From the NCBI GenBank assembly GCA_017882685.1, contig JADGPA010000016.1:1-59701 (forward strand): 59,701 bases of DNA. Direction: 5' to 3'. Position numbers and translations under genes: made by a program. Below the pieces are notes generated by a model. The model did no database searches, was not told the origin of the DNA, and worked only from the letters and a program-made list of their open reading frames with translations. This DNA comes from Propionibacteriaceae bacterium (GTDB lineage: Bacteria; Actinomycetota; Actinomycetes; Propionibacteriales; Propionibacteriaceae). Within the stretch, counting starts at the first letter, position 1, and each line of letters begins with the position of its first letter. Positions 14,757-23,079 of this stretch are shown here, piece by piece.

Positions 14757-16523
14757 TCAGCTGATCTTGATGCCCCAGATCCGCCGGGCATAGGACGCCA
14801 CGACGATCATGTTGCCGTAGACCGCGGGGGAGGCCTCGGTGTTCTTGCCGAGGCTCAGCGTGGACAGGTCCGCGCCGGTGTTCGGGTCGAACAGGTGCAT
14901 GGTGCCGCCGGAGTCGGTGACGATGCCGTACGCCTTGCCCGTCGTCGACGTGATCTGCACCGGCGAACTCCAGGAGTACCGCCTCAGGTGGCGCTTCCAG
15001 ACCAGCGCGCCGGTCTTGCGGTCGAGGGCAACCATGTCGCCCTGCGTCAGGCTGGAGGTCTTCGACACGTTGAAGATGATCAGGTCAGAGATCTCACCTG
15101 TGCCGAGCAGGGGGGTGGCAAGGAGGCCGCCGTTGTTGGGCTGGTCGTTCAGGGTGGGCACGGTGTACTCCCAGACCAGCTGACCGGTGAGGGCGTTGAT
15201 CTTGCGCAGGTTGGTCACCTGCGCTGCCCCGCTGCCGGGCGTGCGCTTGTCGAGGGTGTTGCCGTGGTAGAGGAAGACCCCGTCGGGGGTCTGCTCCAGA
15301 ACCATGGACGCGTCGGAGTCGTCACCGACGTCGCGGACCCACACCACCGACATCGTGTTCGCATCCCAGCAGATCAGGTTGCCGTCATTGTCGGAGGCGA
15401 ACATCAGGTTGCGATAGGCGACGGCCGAGGACTCGATGCCGAACTTGTGGCTGGACGGTGTGCGGTACTCCATGCGGGTCAGCTGCGGGTCGACGCTGAC
15501 GGTCTTCGCCGCAGGATCGAACGTCGCGTTCAGCTTGGCCTTGTAGACCAGGCCGTTCTCTCCCGGTTCGATCAGGGTGTCGGACGCGGCATTGACCAGC
15601 CCGGAGGAGTCGAAGGCACCCCAGTCCTTGCGGGGGGCCGCCGGGTCGGACCCCGTCCAGTCAGCCACCTGCTTGTTCTGGATCAGGTCGAAGATGCGGT
15701 ACTGCCACGGGCAGTTCACGCCGTTCATGTCGTTCAGTCCCTGCCCGGTGTAAAGCAGCGGGTAGCCGCGCGGGTCGATCGAGCCGGTGCCCTTGTAGCC
15801 GCAGCCGGTCTCGATCGGAGCCCTGGTCTGCTTGCCGGTGGCCAGGTCGAGCCGGTAGATCACGCCGGTGAAGGTGGGGTAGATCACCTCGGTGAAGTTG
15901 GCGTCGTTCGTGAACTCGTCTGCGTAGCCCATGGCCTTGCGGGTGGCCTCGGGCCAATGGACGAGCAGGGGCTGCCCCGTCCAGCCGGCACCGGGCCAGT
16001 ACGAACCATCGCCGCGCACCTCGCCGGTGTCCTGGGTCCAGGCCACCTGCAGCTTGGCGTCCTTGACCTCGGCTGTGCCGTAGGCCGGCGCGCTGCGGGC
16101 GTTGTTGCCGCGGAACACCAGCACGCCGGGCACCTGGGTGTAGGTCTGCGGGTCGCCGAACGCGACGGTGTCGCCCGGCCGGTAGTCCTTGACCGGTTGC
16201 CCGTTCGCATCGACGACGCGCCAGGTGAAGTCACCGGTGGCGTCGGTCATCGCGTTGGTCGTCCAGCCGTCGGCATCCGGCGTCGCCGCGCGGTAGGCCG
16301 GGACGCTGGCCAGCGGTAGCGCAAGCCGCGCCGGGTCGGTCTCCGGGTTGTAGGTGGGTGTGGTCACGGCCGAGGGCTGGTTCGGGCGGGTCCCCGCCGT
16401 CACCGGTCCGTCGGGGATCGCGCAGGCGGCGAGGCCGAGTACGAGGGATCCGCCCAGAATCAGCGCCGTCCCGCGACGACGGGTCAGCTTCCAGCCGGGC
16501 GTGCGGGTCTGATGTGTGCTCAT
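14757..16523 (-). CDS. PQQ-repeat beta-propeller lipoprotein
   Basis: A 588-residue exported protein: basic N-terminus, hydrophobic stretch and lipobox LAAC (Cys34), then repeated beta-propeller blades. Blade-like repeats include 'DLATGKQTRAP', 'DANTMSVVWVRDVG', 'NALTGQLVWEYTV', 'DRKTGALVWKRHL' and 'DPNTGADLSTLSLG', the W-x-D-x-x-T-G pattern of PQQ-like propellers. A two-tryptophan catalytic PQQ site is not evident, so a structural or binding role is more likely than an alcohol dehydrogenase. The upstream TPR gene lies 58 nt away on the same strand and could be co-transcribed. Confidence 0.82.
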   Translation of the reverse strand: MSTHQTRTPGWKLTRRRGTALILGGSLVLGLAACAIPDGPVTAGTRPNQPSAVTTPTYNPETDPARLALPLASVPAYRAATPDADGWTTNAMTDATGDFTWRVVDANGQPVKDYRPGDTVAFGDPQTYTQVPGVLVFRGNNARSAPAYGTAEVKDAKLQVAWTQDTGEVRGDGSYWPGAGWTGQPLLVHWPEATRKAMGYADEFTNDANFTEVIYPTFTGVIYRLDLATGKQTRAPIETGCGYKGTGSIDPRGYPLLYTGQGLNDMNGVNCPWQYRIFDLIQNKQVADWTGSDPAAPRKDWGAFDSSGLVNAASDTLIEPGENGLVYKAKLNATFDPAAKTVSVDPQLTRMEYRTPSSHKFGIESSAVAYRNLMFASDNDGNLICWDANTMSVVWVRDVGDDSDASMVLEQTPDGVFLYHGNTLDKRTPGSGAAQVTNLRKINALTGQLVWEYTVPTLNDQPNNGGLLATPLLGTGEISDLIIFNVSKTSSLTQGDMVALDRKTGALVWKRHLRRYSWSSPVQITSTTGKAYGIVTDSGGTMHLFDPNTGADLSTLSLGKNTEASPAVYGNMIVVASYARRIWGIKIS

Positions 16524-16581
16524 CGCCAGCGAGTCTAGGCGTCGCCACTGTGGCCTCGTGGGACGGCTGGCCGCGACGGCC

Positions 16582-17364
16582 TCAGGACGGTCGGGCCGGG
16601 CTCGGCGGGGCGGGTCCGCCGGTGAGCAACTCGAGCTCCTCGTCGACGTAGGGGTCGGCTTCGCCCGCTGCCAGCAACTCCGCCTTGAGCGCGCGCTGGA
16701 TCGCCAGCGCCTCCCCCGTCCGGCCGAGGTTGCGCAGCGTCCACGCGACCATCCAGCGCGCGATCAACACCTCACCGGCCGTGCCGGTGCGCACGCGCGC
16801 GGCGAGCGCCTGCTGGAACATCGCGAGCGCGGGCTCCCACTCCCCTGCGTCGGCGTGGGTCATGCCCAGGTTGTTCAGCAGGGACGCCTCCCAGCGGCGC
16901 GCGGCCGGCTCCGCCGAGGCCCGCGATACCTGGAGCGCCTCGTCCATGATGGCCGCCTGCTTCTCCGGTGCTGAGACCAGAGCGACCATGTGCAAGGCAT
17001 CCACCAACAGCGCGTCCGACCCGGCTCGACGGGCCCCGGTGACGGCGGCCTCGAAGCAGGAACGGGCGTCGTCCGGATCGCCGGCCGAGCGGAACAGCCG
17101 CCCTCGCTCCAGCTCGATCCGCGTGCCCACCTCGGGGTTGAGGGCGGAGGCTTCGTCAAGCTGGGCCATCAGGCGTCGCTCAGCCAGCAGGCGGTCGAGG
17201 GTGGCATGGCCCTCCGCGAAACGGTCCTGCAGGCCCAGCGCACGGGCCACCTGCGTCAGCAGCACCAGGCGTTCCCCGCCCGTCTCAGCCTCGGCTGCAG
17301 CACGGAAGCGCTGCTCCGATGCAGCCGGGTCGTCGAAGTCCCACAGGGGCGTCGGATCGATCAC
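16582..17364 (-). CDS. Tetratricopeptide-repeat protein
   Basis: About 260 residues made of helical pairs with TPR-like spacing: 'NLGMTHADAGEWEPALAMFQQALAAR' and 'WTLRNLGRTGEALAIQRALKAEL' are the clearest repeats, and the middle contains 'GDPDDARSCFEAAVTGAR'. It is probably a cytoplasmic scaffold; partners unknown. The GTG at 17364 with AAGGA about 8 nt upstream is preferred; a longer frame to 17472 adds 36 residues of low-complexity sequence. No membrane segment or signal is seen. Confidence 0.78.
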   Translation of the reverse strand: MIDPTPLWDFDDPAASEQRFRAAAEAETGGERLVLLTQVARALGLQDRFAEGHATLDRLLAERRLMAQLDEASALNPEVGTRIELERGRLFRSAGDPDDARSCFEAAVTGARRAGSDALLVDALHMVALVSAPEKQAAIMDEALQVSRASAEPAARRWEASLLNNLGMTHADAGEWEPALAMFQQALAARVRTGTAGEVLIARWMVAWTLRNLGRTGEALAIQRALKAELLAAGEADPYVDEELELLTGGPAPPSPARPS

Positions 17365-17521
17365 GGCACCATCCTTGTCCCTCGAGGCCTGCGCTGCCAG
17401 CAGCAATTCACGTTGTGACTGCGGGCAGGGGGACCGGCTGCCAAATGCCTGCGGGCGGTTCCCGAACCCCACCGGAGCGCCGAGTCCGGACAGCCGTGAC
17501 GCACCCCACTACCCTGCTCGC

Positions 17522-18265
17522 ATGGCATCGGTGACACGGGGGCTAGCGCGGGCAGCGCTGTTCGTCTTCGGTGCCGCTCTCACCGCCAACGCGGCCTGGC
17601 TCGCCGTGACGGCCAACCTCACCCTCGGCACCGCCATGGTGGCGCTGCTGGGGCTCGGCTGCCTTGCCAGCGGCATCTGGTTCTCGCGGCTCACCCGACA
17701 CCGGGTGATCGCCGCCGTCGCGCTGCTCGTCGTCGTTGCGATCATCGGACTGTCCAGCTTCCTGGCCAACTACGGCACGAACGACAACGCCCTCTACGAC
17801 GAGGACGCCGTGGTGGTGCTCGGCGCCGCCGTGCACGGGCGCGAACTGTCCAACACGCTCGTGGGACGCCTTGATGCTGCGCTGTCCTACCACCAGCGGA
17901 ATCCCGCAGCCCTCGTCGTGGTGTCCGGCGGCCAGGGGCCACAGGAGGAGATCCCTGAGGCCGTGGCCATGCGCCAGTACCTGCTGGACCATGGCGTGCC
18001 CGACGACCACATCATCGTCGAGGACCGCTCGACGTCGACGGAGGAGAACTTCGCCAACGCCCGCGTCCTGCTCGACCGCGTGCTGCCGGCGAGGTACTCC
18101 GTGGCCTTCGTCACCGACGAGTTCCATGTCTACCGGGCCGAACGGATCGCCGCGTCAGCCGGGCTCACTGCAACGCACGTCAGCGGCCGCACCCCGTGGT
18201 ACTTCTGGCCGGCCAACTACCTGCGTGAGAGCGTCGCCGTCGCGCTCAACTGGCTCGGGCTCTGA
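17522..18265 (+). CDS. YdcF/SanA-like DUF218 membrane protein
   Basis: A 247-residue protein with two or three N-terminal hydrophobic segments followed by a DUF218 domain. The domain's landmarks are DAVVVLGAAVHG, VVSGGQGPQEEIPEA, the 'EDRSTSTEENFANA' acidic motif, and VTDEFHVYRA. SanA/YdcF/ElyC relatives act in envelope integrity and peptidoglycan/polyisoprenoid metabolism; the specific reaction is unknown. The short start at 17522 is chosen because the membrane segment begins right after it; the longer open frame upstream overlaps the TPR gene on the other strand and is a shadow. Confidence 0.85.
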   Translation: MASVTRGLARAALFVFGAALTANAAWLAVTANLTLGTAMVALLGLGCLASGIWFSRLTRHRVIAAVALLVVVAIIGLSSFLANYGTNDNALYDEDAVVVLGAAVHGRELSNTLVGRLDAALSYHQRNPAALVVVSGGQGPQEEIPEAVAMRQYLLDHGVPDDHIIVEDRSTSTEENFANARVLLDRVLPARYSVAFVTDEFHVYRAERIAASAGLTATHVSGRTPWYFWPANYLRESVAVALNWLGL

Positions 18266-18285
18266 GGCTGGTTAGGCTGCTCGGT

Positions 18286-18816
18286 ATGCTGCCGACCCTT
18301 CACAGCGAGCGCCTCACCCTGCGTCCCTGGACGCTGGAGGACGCCGAAACGGTCTTCGACATGTACTCGCGCTGGGATGTCATGCGCTTCCTCGGCACGA
18401 ACCCGACCGTCATGACCGAGCCCGAGCAGGCCGAGGAGAAGATCGCGATCTGGAATGCCTTTCCGGGACCGTTGCACGGCGTGTGGGCGATCGTCCCGAC
18501 CGGGGAGGACCGGCCGGTCGGCACGGCCCTGCTCAAGCTCCTGCCCCACAGCGGCACCAAGGCCCCTTCCTCGGACACAGAGGTGGGCTGGCACCTCCAC
18601 CCCGACGCCTGGGGAAGCGGCTACGCCACGGAGGCCGGTGGACGCCTGCTGGCCCACGCCTGGTCGCACGACCTCGCGCAGGTCTTCGCCGTCACCTATC
18701 CGGAGAACACGCCGTCCCAGGCGGTGTGCCTGCGGCTGGGCATGGCGCCCCTGGGCATGACCGACAGCTACTACGACATCAGCTGTGCGCTGTTCCGGGC
18801 CGACCGGCCCGCCTGA
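18286..18816 (+). CDS. GNAT-family N-acetyltransferase (RimJ/RimL type)
   Basis: A 176-residue acetyltransferase. The start 'LHSERLTLRPWTLEDAETVFDMYS' is the RimJ/RimL N-terminal pattern, 'EVGWHLHPDAWGSGYATEAGGRLLAHAW' holds the acetyl-CoA pyrophosphate loop (WGSGYATEA), and 'ENTPSQAVCLRLGMAPLGM' the C-terminal motif. The acceptor could be a protein amino terminus or a small amine. It sits 20 nt after the DUF218 gene on the same strand, so the two may be cotranscribed. Confidence 0.86.
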   Translation: MLPTLHSERLTLRPWTLEDAETVFDMYSRWDVMRFLGTNPTVMTEPEQAEEKIAIWNAFPGPLHGVWAIVPTGEDRPVGTALLKLLPHSGTKAPSSDTEVGWHLHPDAWGSGYATEAGGRLLAHAWSHDLAQVFAVTYPENTPSQAVCLRLGMAPLGMTDSYYDISCALFRADRPA

Positions 18817-18844
18817 CCGTCGACGGGCAAGTGCCGCAGCGGCC

Positions 18845-18871
18845 GGAGGAGGAGGAGGAGGAGGAGGAGGA
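18845..18871 (+). repeat. (GGA)9 trinucleotide repeat
   Basis: Nine uninterrupted copies of GGA lie 28 nt after the acetyltransferase stop and about 50 nt before the cardiolipin synthase start. The purine run resembles a stacked Shine-Dalgarno sequence but is too far from the GTG to serve as its ribosome site. Copy number may vary between strains by slippage. Confidence 0.9.
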
Positions 18872-18923
18872 GTTGCATTTGGGCTGACCCGGCGACAACG
18901 GGGTTGATCGATACCTTTGCCCC

Positions 18924-20408
18924 GTGGATCCCACTGGCATTGCGCTGCACGCGCTCGGCGTCGACCTGTTCGGACTCGGCGTCCGCTTGGTCGCGCTTCT
19001 GGTGATCCCGGTGAACCGGCGCCCGTCGTCGGCGATGGCGTGGCTGCTAGCGATCTTCCTGATCCCCTACGTCGGCATCATCGCCTTCCTCATGATCGGG
19101 AACCCGAAGCTGCCCAAACGACGTCGCGCCCAGCAGCGCGAAATCAACGGCATGCTGGACGTGCTCACCTGGGACACGCCCGAGCTGGAGCAGGAGCCCG
19201 GCCAGGAATGGGTCGGCTCGATCGCCCGCCTGAACCGGAACCTCGGCTCGCTGCCGATGATCGGCGGAAACGCCGCCACCCTCATCGAGGACTACGAGGA
19301 CGCGCTGCACCAGATGGCCGCTGCAGTGGACGCCGCCGAAAGCTACGTGTTGTGCGAGTTCTACATTCTCAGCGTTGACGCCACGACGCAGGAGTTCTTC
19401 GCTGCGCTGGAACACGCCGTGAAGCGCGGCCTGACGGTCCACGTGCTGTTCGACCACATCGGATCGCGGCGGGTGGCCGGCTATCGAGCCACGACCCGAC
19501 ATCTGGACGCCATCGGCGTGGAGTGGCAGCCGATGCTCCCGGTGATGCCGCTCAAGGGCAAGTACCAGCGTCCCGACCTCCGCAACCACCGCAAGATCCT
19601 GGTGCTGGACGGCCAGGTCGGGTTCATGGGATCGCTCAATCTCATCGACCGCAGCTACAACAAGTCGTCCAACATCAGGCGCGGGTTGAAGTGGCAGGAG
19701 CTGGTCACCCGGGTCGAGGGGCCAGTGGTGCAGGCCATGAACGCGGTATTCCTCTCCGACTGGTACTCAGAAACCGGCGTGATCCTCACCGCCCAGGCGC
19801 AGGTGCTCCCCGATCGGGCCGGCAGGCTGAGCATCGTGCCCGTCCCCCGCCTCGGCGACCTCGATTGCCAGGTGGTGCCCAGCGGTCCCGGATTCGACAA
19901 CGACAACAACCTCAAGCTGTTCAACTCGCTGCTCTACATGGCCCGCCGTCGGGTGAGCATCACCAGTCCGTACTTCGTGCCGGACGAGTCCCTGATAGCA
20001 GCGATCACCACGGCGGCCGAGCGCGGCGTGGCCGTGGAGCTGTTCGTTGGCGAGGTGGCAGACCAGCCGGTTGTCTACCACGCCCAGCGCTCGTACTACG
20101 AGGTGCTGCTGCGCGCGGGAGTGCGGATCTACCTCTACCCGGCGCCGTACATCCTGCACGCCAAGCACCTCACGATCGACGACGACCTTGCGGTGATCGG
20201 CTCCAGCAACATGGACATGCGCTCGTTCGGGCTGAATCTCGAAGTCACCCTGATGGCCAGCGGACGCACCTACACCGACGCCATGCGCGCTGTGGAGGAC
20301 CACTACCGGGCGGTGAGCCGAGAACTGACCCTCGACGAGCACCTGCACCAGGGTATCGTGACCCGACTGTTCGACAACCTGGCTCGGCTGACCTCGGCGC
20401 TCCAGTAG
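18924..20408 (+). CDS. cls: Cardiolipin synthase (phospholipase D family)
   Basis: A 494-residue membrane enzyme with two N-terminal hydrophobic segments ('LGVRLVALLVIPVNRRPSSAMAW', 'LLAIFLIPYVGIIAFLMIG') and two PLD/HKD motifs: H222 in NHRKILVLDGQ..GSLN and H412 in LHAKHLTIDDDLAVIGSSN. It joins two phosphatidylglycerols, or PG with another lipid, into cardiolipin. The start is a GTG at 18924; no strong ribosome site is next to it, so a leaderless or weakly initiated mRNA is possible. It is followed convergently by a small secreted-protein gene. Confidence 0.92.
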   Translation: MDPTGIALHALGVDLFGLGVRLVALLVIPVNRRPSSAMAWLLAIFLIPYVGIIAFLMIGNPKLPKRRRAQQREINGMLDVLTWDTPELEQEPGQEWVGSIARLNRNLGSLPMIGGNAATLIEDYEDALHQMAAAVDAAESYVLCEFYILSVDATTQEFFAALEHAVKRGLTVHVLFDHIGSRRVAGYRATTRHLDAIGVEWQPMLPVMPLKGKYQRPDLRNHRKILVLDGQVGFMGSLNLIDRSYNKSSNIRRGLKWQELVTRVEGPVVQAMNAVFLSDWYSETGVILTAQAQVLPDRAGRLSIVPVPRLGDLDCQVVPSGPGFDNDNNLKLFNSLLYMARRRVSITSPYFVPDESLIAAITTAAERGVAVELFVGEVADQPVVYHAQRSYYEVLLRAGVRIYLYPAPYILHAKHLTIDDDLAVIGSSNMDMRSFGLNLEVTLMASGRTYTDAMRAVEDHYRAVSRELTLDEHLHQGIVTRLFDNLARLTSALQ

Positions 20409-20434
20409 AGCTGAAGCAGCCTCGCGGACTTCGC

Positions 20435-20824
20435 TCAGGGCTTGATGGTGACCGAGGCCGAACCGGCTTCCGGCGAGCTGGCGGTGGTCTTGATCACGAG
20501 CTCGCCGCCCGCCTGCCCGTCCAGAGCCGCGACGGTGACCAGCGGCTTCTTGATGCGACCGGTCTCCGCGGAGCCGGTCGTCGTCAGGATACGGGCGGCC
20601 CTCTTACCCTTGGCCGTCTTCACGATGATCTTGTAGGTGGCACGGTATTTGGACCTGTTCGCCAGTCGATAGACCTTGATCACGTCGCCGCGACCGTCGC
20701 CGTCCACGTCGGCCTTCCCGGTCTGCACGCGGTGGGTCTTCGCCTCCGCGGTCGCAGGGGCCTGGAGCAATGTGCCCGTGATCGCCAGGCCGGCTGCCAG
20801 AATCGTGATTGCCAAGGTCGGCAT
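20435..20824 (-). CDS. Small secreted protein with a calcium-binding-like DVDGDGRGD motif
   Basis: A 129-residue protein with a clear Sec signal (hydrophobic 'LAITILAAGLAITGTLL', cleavage near ATAEA|KT) and one FG-GAP/dockerin-like loop, DVDGDGRGDVIKVY, of the kind that binds calcium. The remainder is beta-rich and ends SASVTIKP. It has only one such repeat, whereas FG-GAP propellers have several, so it is not a full propeller. Function unknown. It is convergent with cls and has its own promoter region in the 175-bp gap upstream, in which I saw nothing else. Confidence 0.72.
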   Translation of the reverse strand: MPTLAITILAAGLAITGTLLQAPATAEAKTHRVQTGKADVDGDGRGDVIKVYRLANRSKYRATYKIIVKTAKGKRAARILTTTGSAETGRIKKPLVTVAALDGQAGGELVIKTTASSPEAGSASVTIKP

Positions 20825-20999
20825 TGGCTACGTCCTCGTCTGTGGGTACCGGTTCGATGGTAGGAGTGCTCGCGAACCTCCCGCAGTCGATCGGCGGCAC
20901 TCGCACAGCGCTCCGCGCCCGGGGCGGATGCCATTCAGCCGTTCGGAATGGCAGCACAGACTTCGCTCGAGAGCCGGCCGGAGAGGTTCGTTGCTGGGA

Positions 21000-21344
21000 T
21001 CAGCCCTCGCGCTGCTTCAGGCGCTGGCGCTCGGCGACCACGTCGCGGTAGGAGTTGCGCTCATGCATCAGCCAGCCGGGCGGATCGGCGAGCAGAGCGC
21101 CGATCTGTTCCGCGTCCAGCGCGTCCTCGATGCCGCCGCGAACGAGCCCGGAGCGGGAGACACCGAGCTTCTCGGCAACGACATCCCTCGGGAAGGGTCC
21201 GTTGCGTCGCAGCTCGACGAGCCATTCCGGCGGGTCGGAGCGCAGCGCGTCCAGTTCCTCCCTGGTGATCGGCGAGTTCTGGAATTCCGCCGGTGCGGCC
21301 GGGAGGTAGATCCCGAGCTTGCTCGCGGCGGTGGCTGGCTTCAT
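21000..21344 (-). CDS. DUF5997 family protein
   Basis: A 114-residue soluble protein with the sequence pattern of the actinobacterial DUF5997 family: 'KPATAASKLGIYLPAAPAEFQNSPITREEL', 'PPEWLVELRRNGPFPRDVVAEKLGVSRSGLVRGG' and 'ADPPGWLMHER'. The middle part 'DVVAEKLGVSRSGLVRGGI' looks like a helix-turn-helix, so DNA binding is possible. It is divergent from the LysR-type effector-domain gene with only 31 bp between the starts, a pairing that I recall as common for this family. Confidence 0.8.
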   Translation of the reverse strand: MKPATAASKLGIYLPAAPAEFQNSPITREELDALRSDPPEWLVELRRNGPFPRDVVAEKLGVSRSGLVRGGIEDALDAEQIGALLADPPGWLMHERNSYRDVVAERQRLKQREG

Positions 21345-21375
21345 GGTCTGGCTCACGTCGGGCAGGATAGCTTGT

Positions 21376-22068
21376 GTGACCTCCTCCGAACCTGATGCGC
21401 ACGGCTCAGCCTCCGGTGAGCCCGGGCTGCGCGTCGGCTTCGTGCCCGGCGTGACCCTCACCAAATGGCGACGGGTCTGGGCCGACCGGCTGCGCAGGGT
21501 GCCCCTCGACGTGGTCGAGGTCGCCCAGGCCGGCCAGCGCGCCGCGCTCGTCGCCGGCGACGTGGACATGTGCTTCGTCCGCCTGCCCATCGACACCGAC
21601 GGTCTGCACGCCATTCCTCTCTACGACGAGGTGCCGGTGGTCGTCGCCCCCAAGGACCACCCGGTGGCCGCCTTCGACGAGGTGAGCCTCGCCGACCTGG
21701 AAGGAGAGACCTTCGTCGGTGATGACGACGAAGCCACGGGAGTCGACCGGGTCTCTTGGGGCGCGGGAATCATGCTCGTGCCGCTGTCGGTCGCCCGGTC
21801 GCACAGCCGACGCGACCTCATCCACCGTCCGGTCACCGACGCTGCACCGACAACGGTTGCGCTGGCCTGGCTGGTCGACAACCCCAACGAGTTGATCGAG
21901 GAGTTCATCGGCATCGTTCGCGGCCGGACGGCGAACAGCTCGCGGACGGCGTCGCGGGCATCATCCGGAGAGGCAAAGCCGGCACCGGCGAAGAAGCGCC
22001 CACCCGCACCGGCCAAGGGCGGCCGGCGCGACGGCGGACGTCCGGCCCGAGGCCAGCGCCGCCGCTGA
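21376..22068 (+). CDS. LysR-type substrate-binding domain protein without HTH
   Basis: A 230-residue protein that begins where a LysR regulator's effector-binding domain would begin ('LRVGFVPGVTLTKW', 'MCFVRLPIDTDGLHAIPLYDEVPVVVAPKDHPVAA'), with no N-terminal winged helix. The last 35 residues are Lys/Arg/Pro/Gly-rich (PAKKRPPAPAKGGRR...) and probably disordered and nucleic-acid or polyanion binding. The GTG at 21376 has AGGA 9 nt upstream. It may work together with the DUF5997 protein, which could supply the DNA-binding part. This split-regulator idea is an inference. Confidence 0.78.
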   Translation: MTSSEPDAHGSASGEPGLRVGFVPGVTLTKWRRVWADRLRRVPLDVVEVAQAGQRAALVAGDVDMCFVRLPIDTDGLHAIPLYDEVPVVVAPKDHPVAAFDEVSLADLEGETFVGDDDEATGVDRVSWGAGIMLVPLSVARSHSRRDLIHRPVTDAAPTTVALAWLVDNPNELIEEFIGIVRGRTANSSRTASRASSGEAKPAPAKKRPPAPAKGGRRDGGRPARGQRRR

Positions 22069-22074
22069 TCGCAG

Positions 22075-23079
22075 CTACCTGTGGCGCCCGGACTTGAGGA
22101 CGGCCTGGTACTGGGCCCGCTCGTAGGTGGACGGGTCGGGCACCGACGCAGCGCTCATCGCGCCACGCAGTTCGTCGAAGCTGGCATACCCGTGCTCGTC
22201 CAGCCACCGCTCGGTCTCGCCGAGGATCTCGGTGATCGCCTCCGGGCCGCGGCGCAGGACGGCGGAGGTTGTGCATGCGATGTTGGCGCCGACGAGGATG
22301 GCCTTGACTACCTCCGTGCCGGTGTGGACGCCGGAGGTACAGGCGAGGCTCACCTCGGGCAGCTGGCCACGCAGGATGCCGAGCCAGCGCAGGGCGAGCC
22401 GCTGGTCGTCGGGATCGGAGAGTTCGGCCCGGGCGAAGAGCCGCAGGTCGTCGAGGTCGAGGTCGGGGGCGTAGAAGCGGTTGAACAGCACCAGGCCGTC
22501 AGCGCCGGCGTCCACGGCCAGTGAGGCGAACGTCGACAGCGCCGAGTAGTACGGCGACAGCTTGACGGTGAGCGGGATGTCGACGGCGATCTTCACGGCT
22601 TCGATCGCAGCCAGGTGCGCCATCTCGACCTCGGCAGCCCCGCGTGCGGGGTTGGCCTCCACCGAGTACAGGTTGAGCTCGAGCGCGTCCGCGCCGGCGT
22701 CGGCCAGCTCGGAGGCGTACCGCTGCCAGGAGCCGGGACGGGTGGCGTTGAGGCTGGCGATCACCGGGATCTTCAGCTGGTCCTTCGCCTGCTTGAGCAA
22801 CCTCCGGTGACGTCCGGCGCCGAGGTTCGGCTGGTCGAGGTCCGGCAGCGGACCACCAGAGAACTCGGCGAAGTCCTCACCGGCTTGCATCATGTCCGAC
22901 AGTTGCGTCTCTTCGTCGACCACCTCCTCCTCGAAGAGGGACGGCAGCACGACCGCGGAAGCCCCGGCGGCCTCAAGGGCCAGCAGGGAGTCGATGCGGC
23001 CGGTCAGTGGCGAGGCTGAGGCGATCAGCGGCCCGCTCAGAGACAGTCCGAGGTAGCTGGTGCCCATCTGGGGGCTCAT
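22075..23079 (-). CDS. Dihydroorotate-dehydrogenase-like FMN protein
   Basis: A 334-residue TIM-barrel protein of the class 1 DHOD/PreA fold: 'GPLIASASPLTGRIDSLLALEAAGASAVVLPSLFEEE' at the N-terminus, 'ADALELNLYSVE', 'PLTVKLSPYYSALSTFASLAVDAGADGLVLFNRF' and 'VVKAILVGANIACTTSAVLRRG' near the phosphate-binding end. The conserved substrate-site Cys of pyrimidine DHODs is not evident, so it is unlikely to make orotate. Its ATG overlaps the nifJ stop by 4 nt (ATGA). This gene is commonly next to nifJ and probably serves electron flow or maturation of the oxidoreductase; that is inference. Confidence 0.82.
   Translation of the reverse strand: MSPQMGTSYLGLSLSGPLIASASPLTGRIDSLLALEAAGASAVVLPSLFEEEVVDEETQLSDMMQAGEDFAEFSGGPLPDLDQPNLGAGRHRRLLKQAKDQLKIPVIASLNATRPGSWQRYASELADAGADALELNLYSVEANPARGAAEVEMAHLAAIEAVKIAVDIPLTVKLSPYYSALSTFASLAVDAGADGLVLFNRFYAPDLDLDDLRLFARAELSDPDDQRLALRWLGILRGQLPEVSLACTSGVHTGTEVVKAILVGANIACTTSAVLRRGPEAITEILGETERWLDEHGYASFDELRGAMSAASVPDPSTYERAQYQAVLKSGRHR

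Noticed and set aside
14463-16319. 618-residue plus-strand frame over the PQQ-repeat lipoprotein and oxidoreductase genes
   Set aside because: It spans two real genes on the other strand and has no domain.
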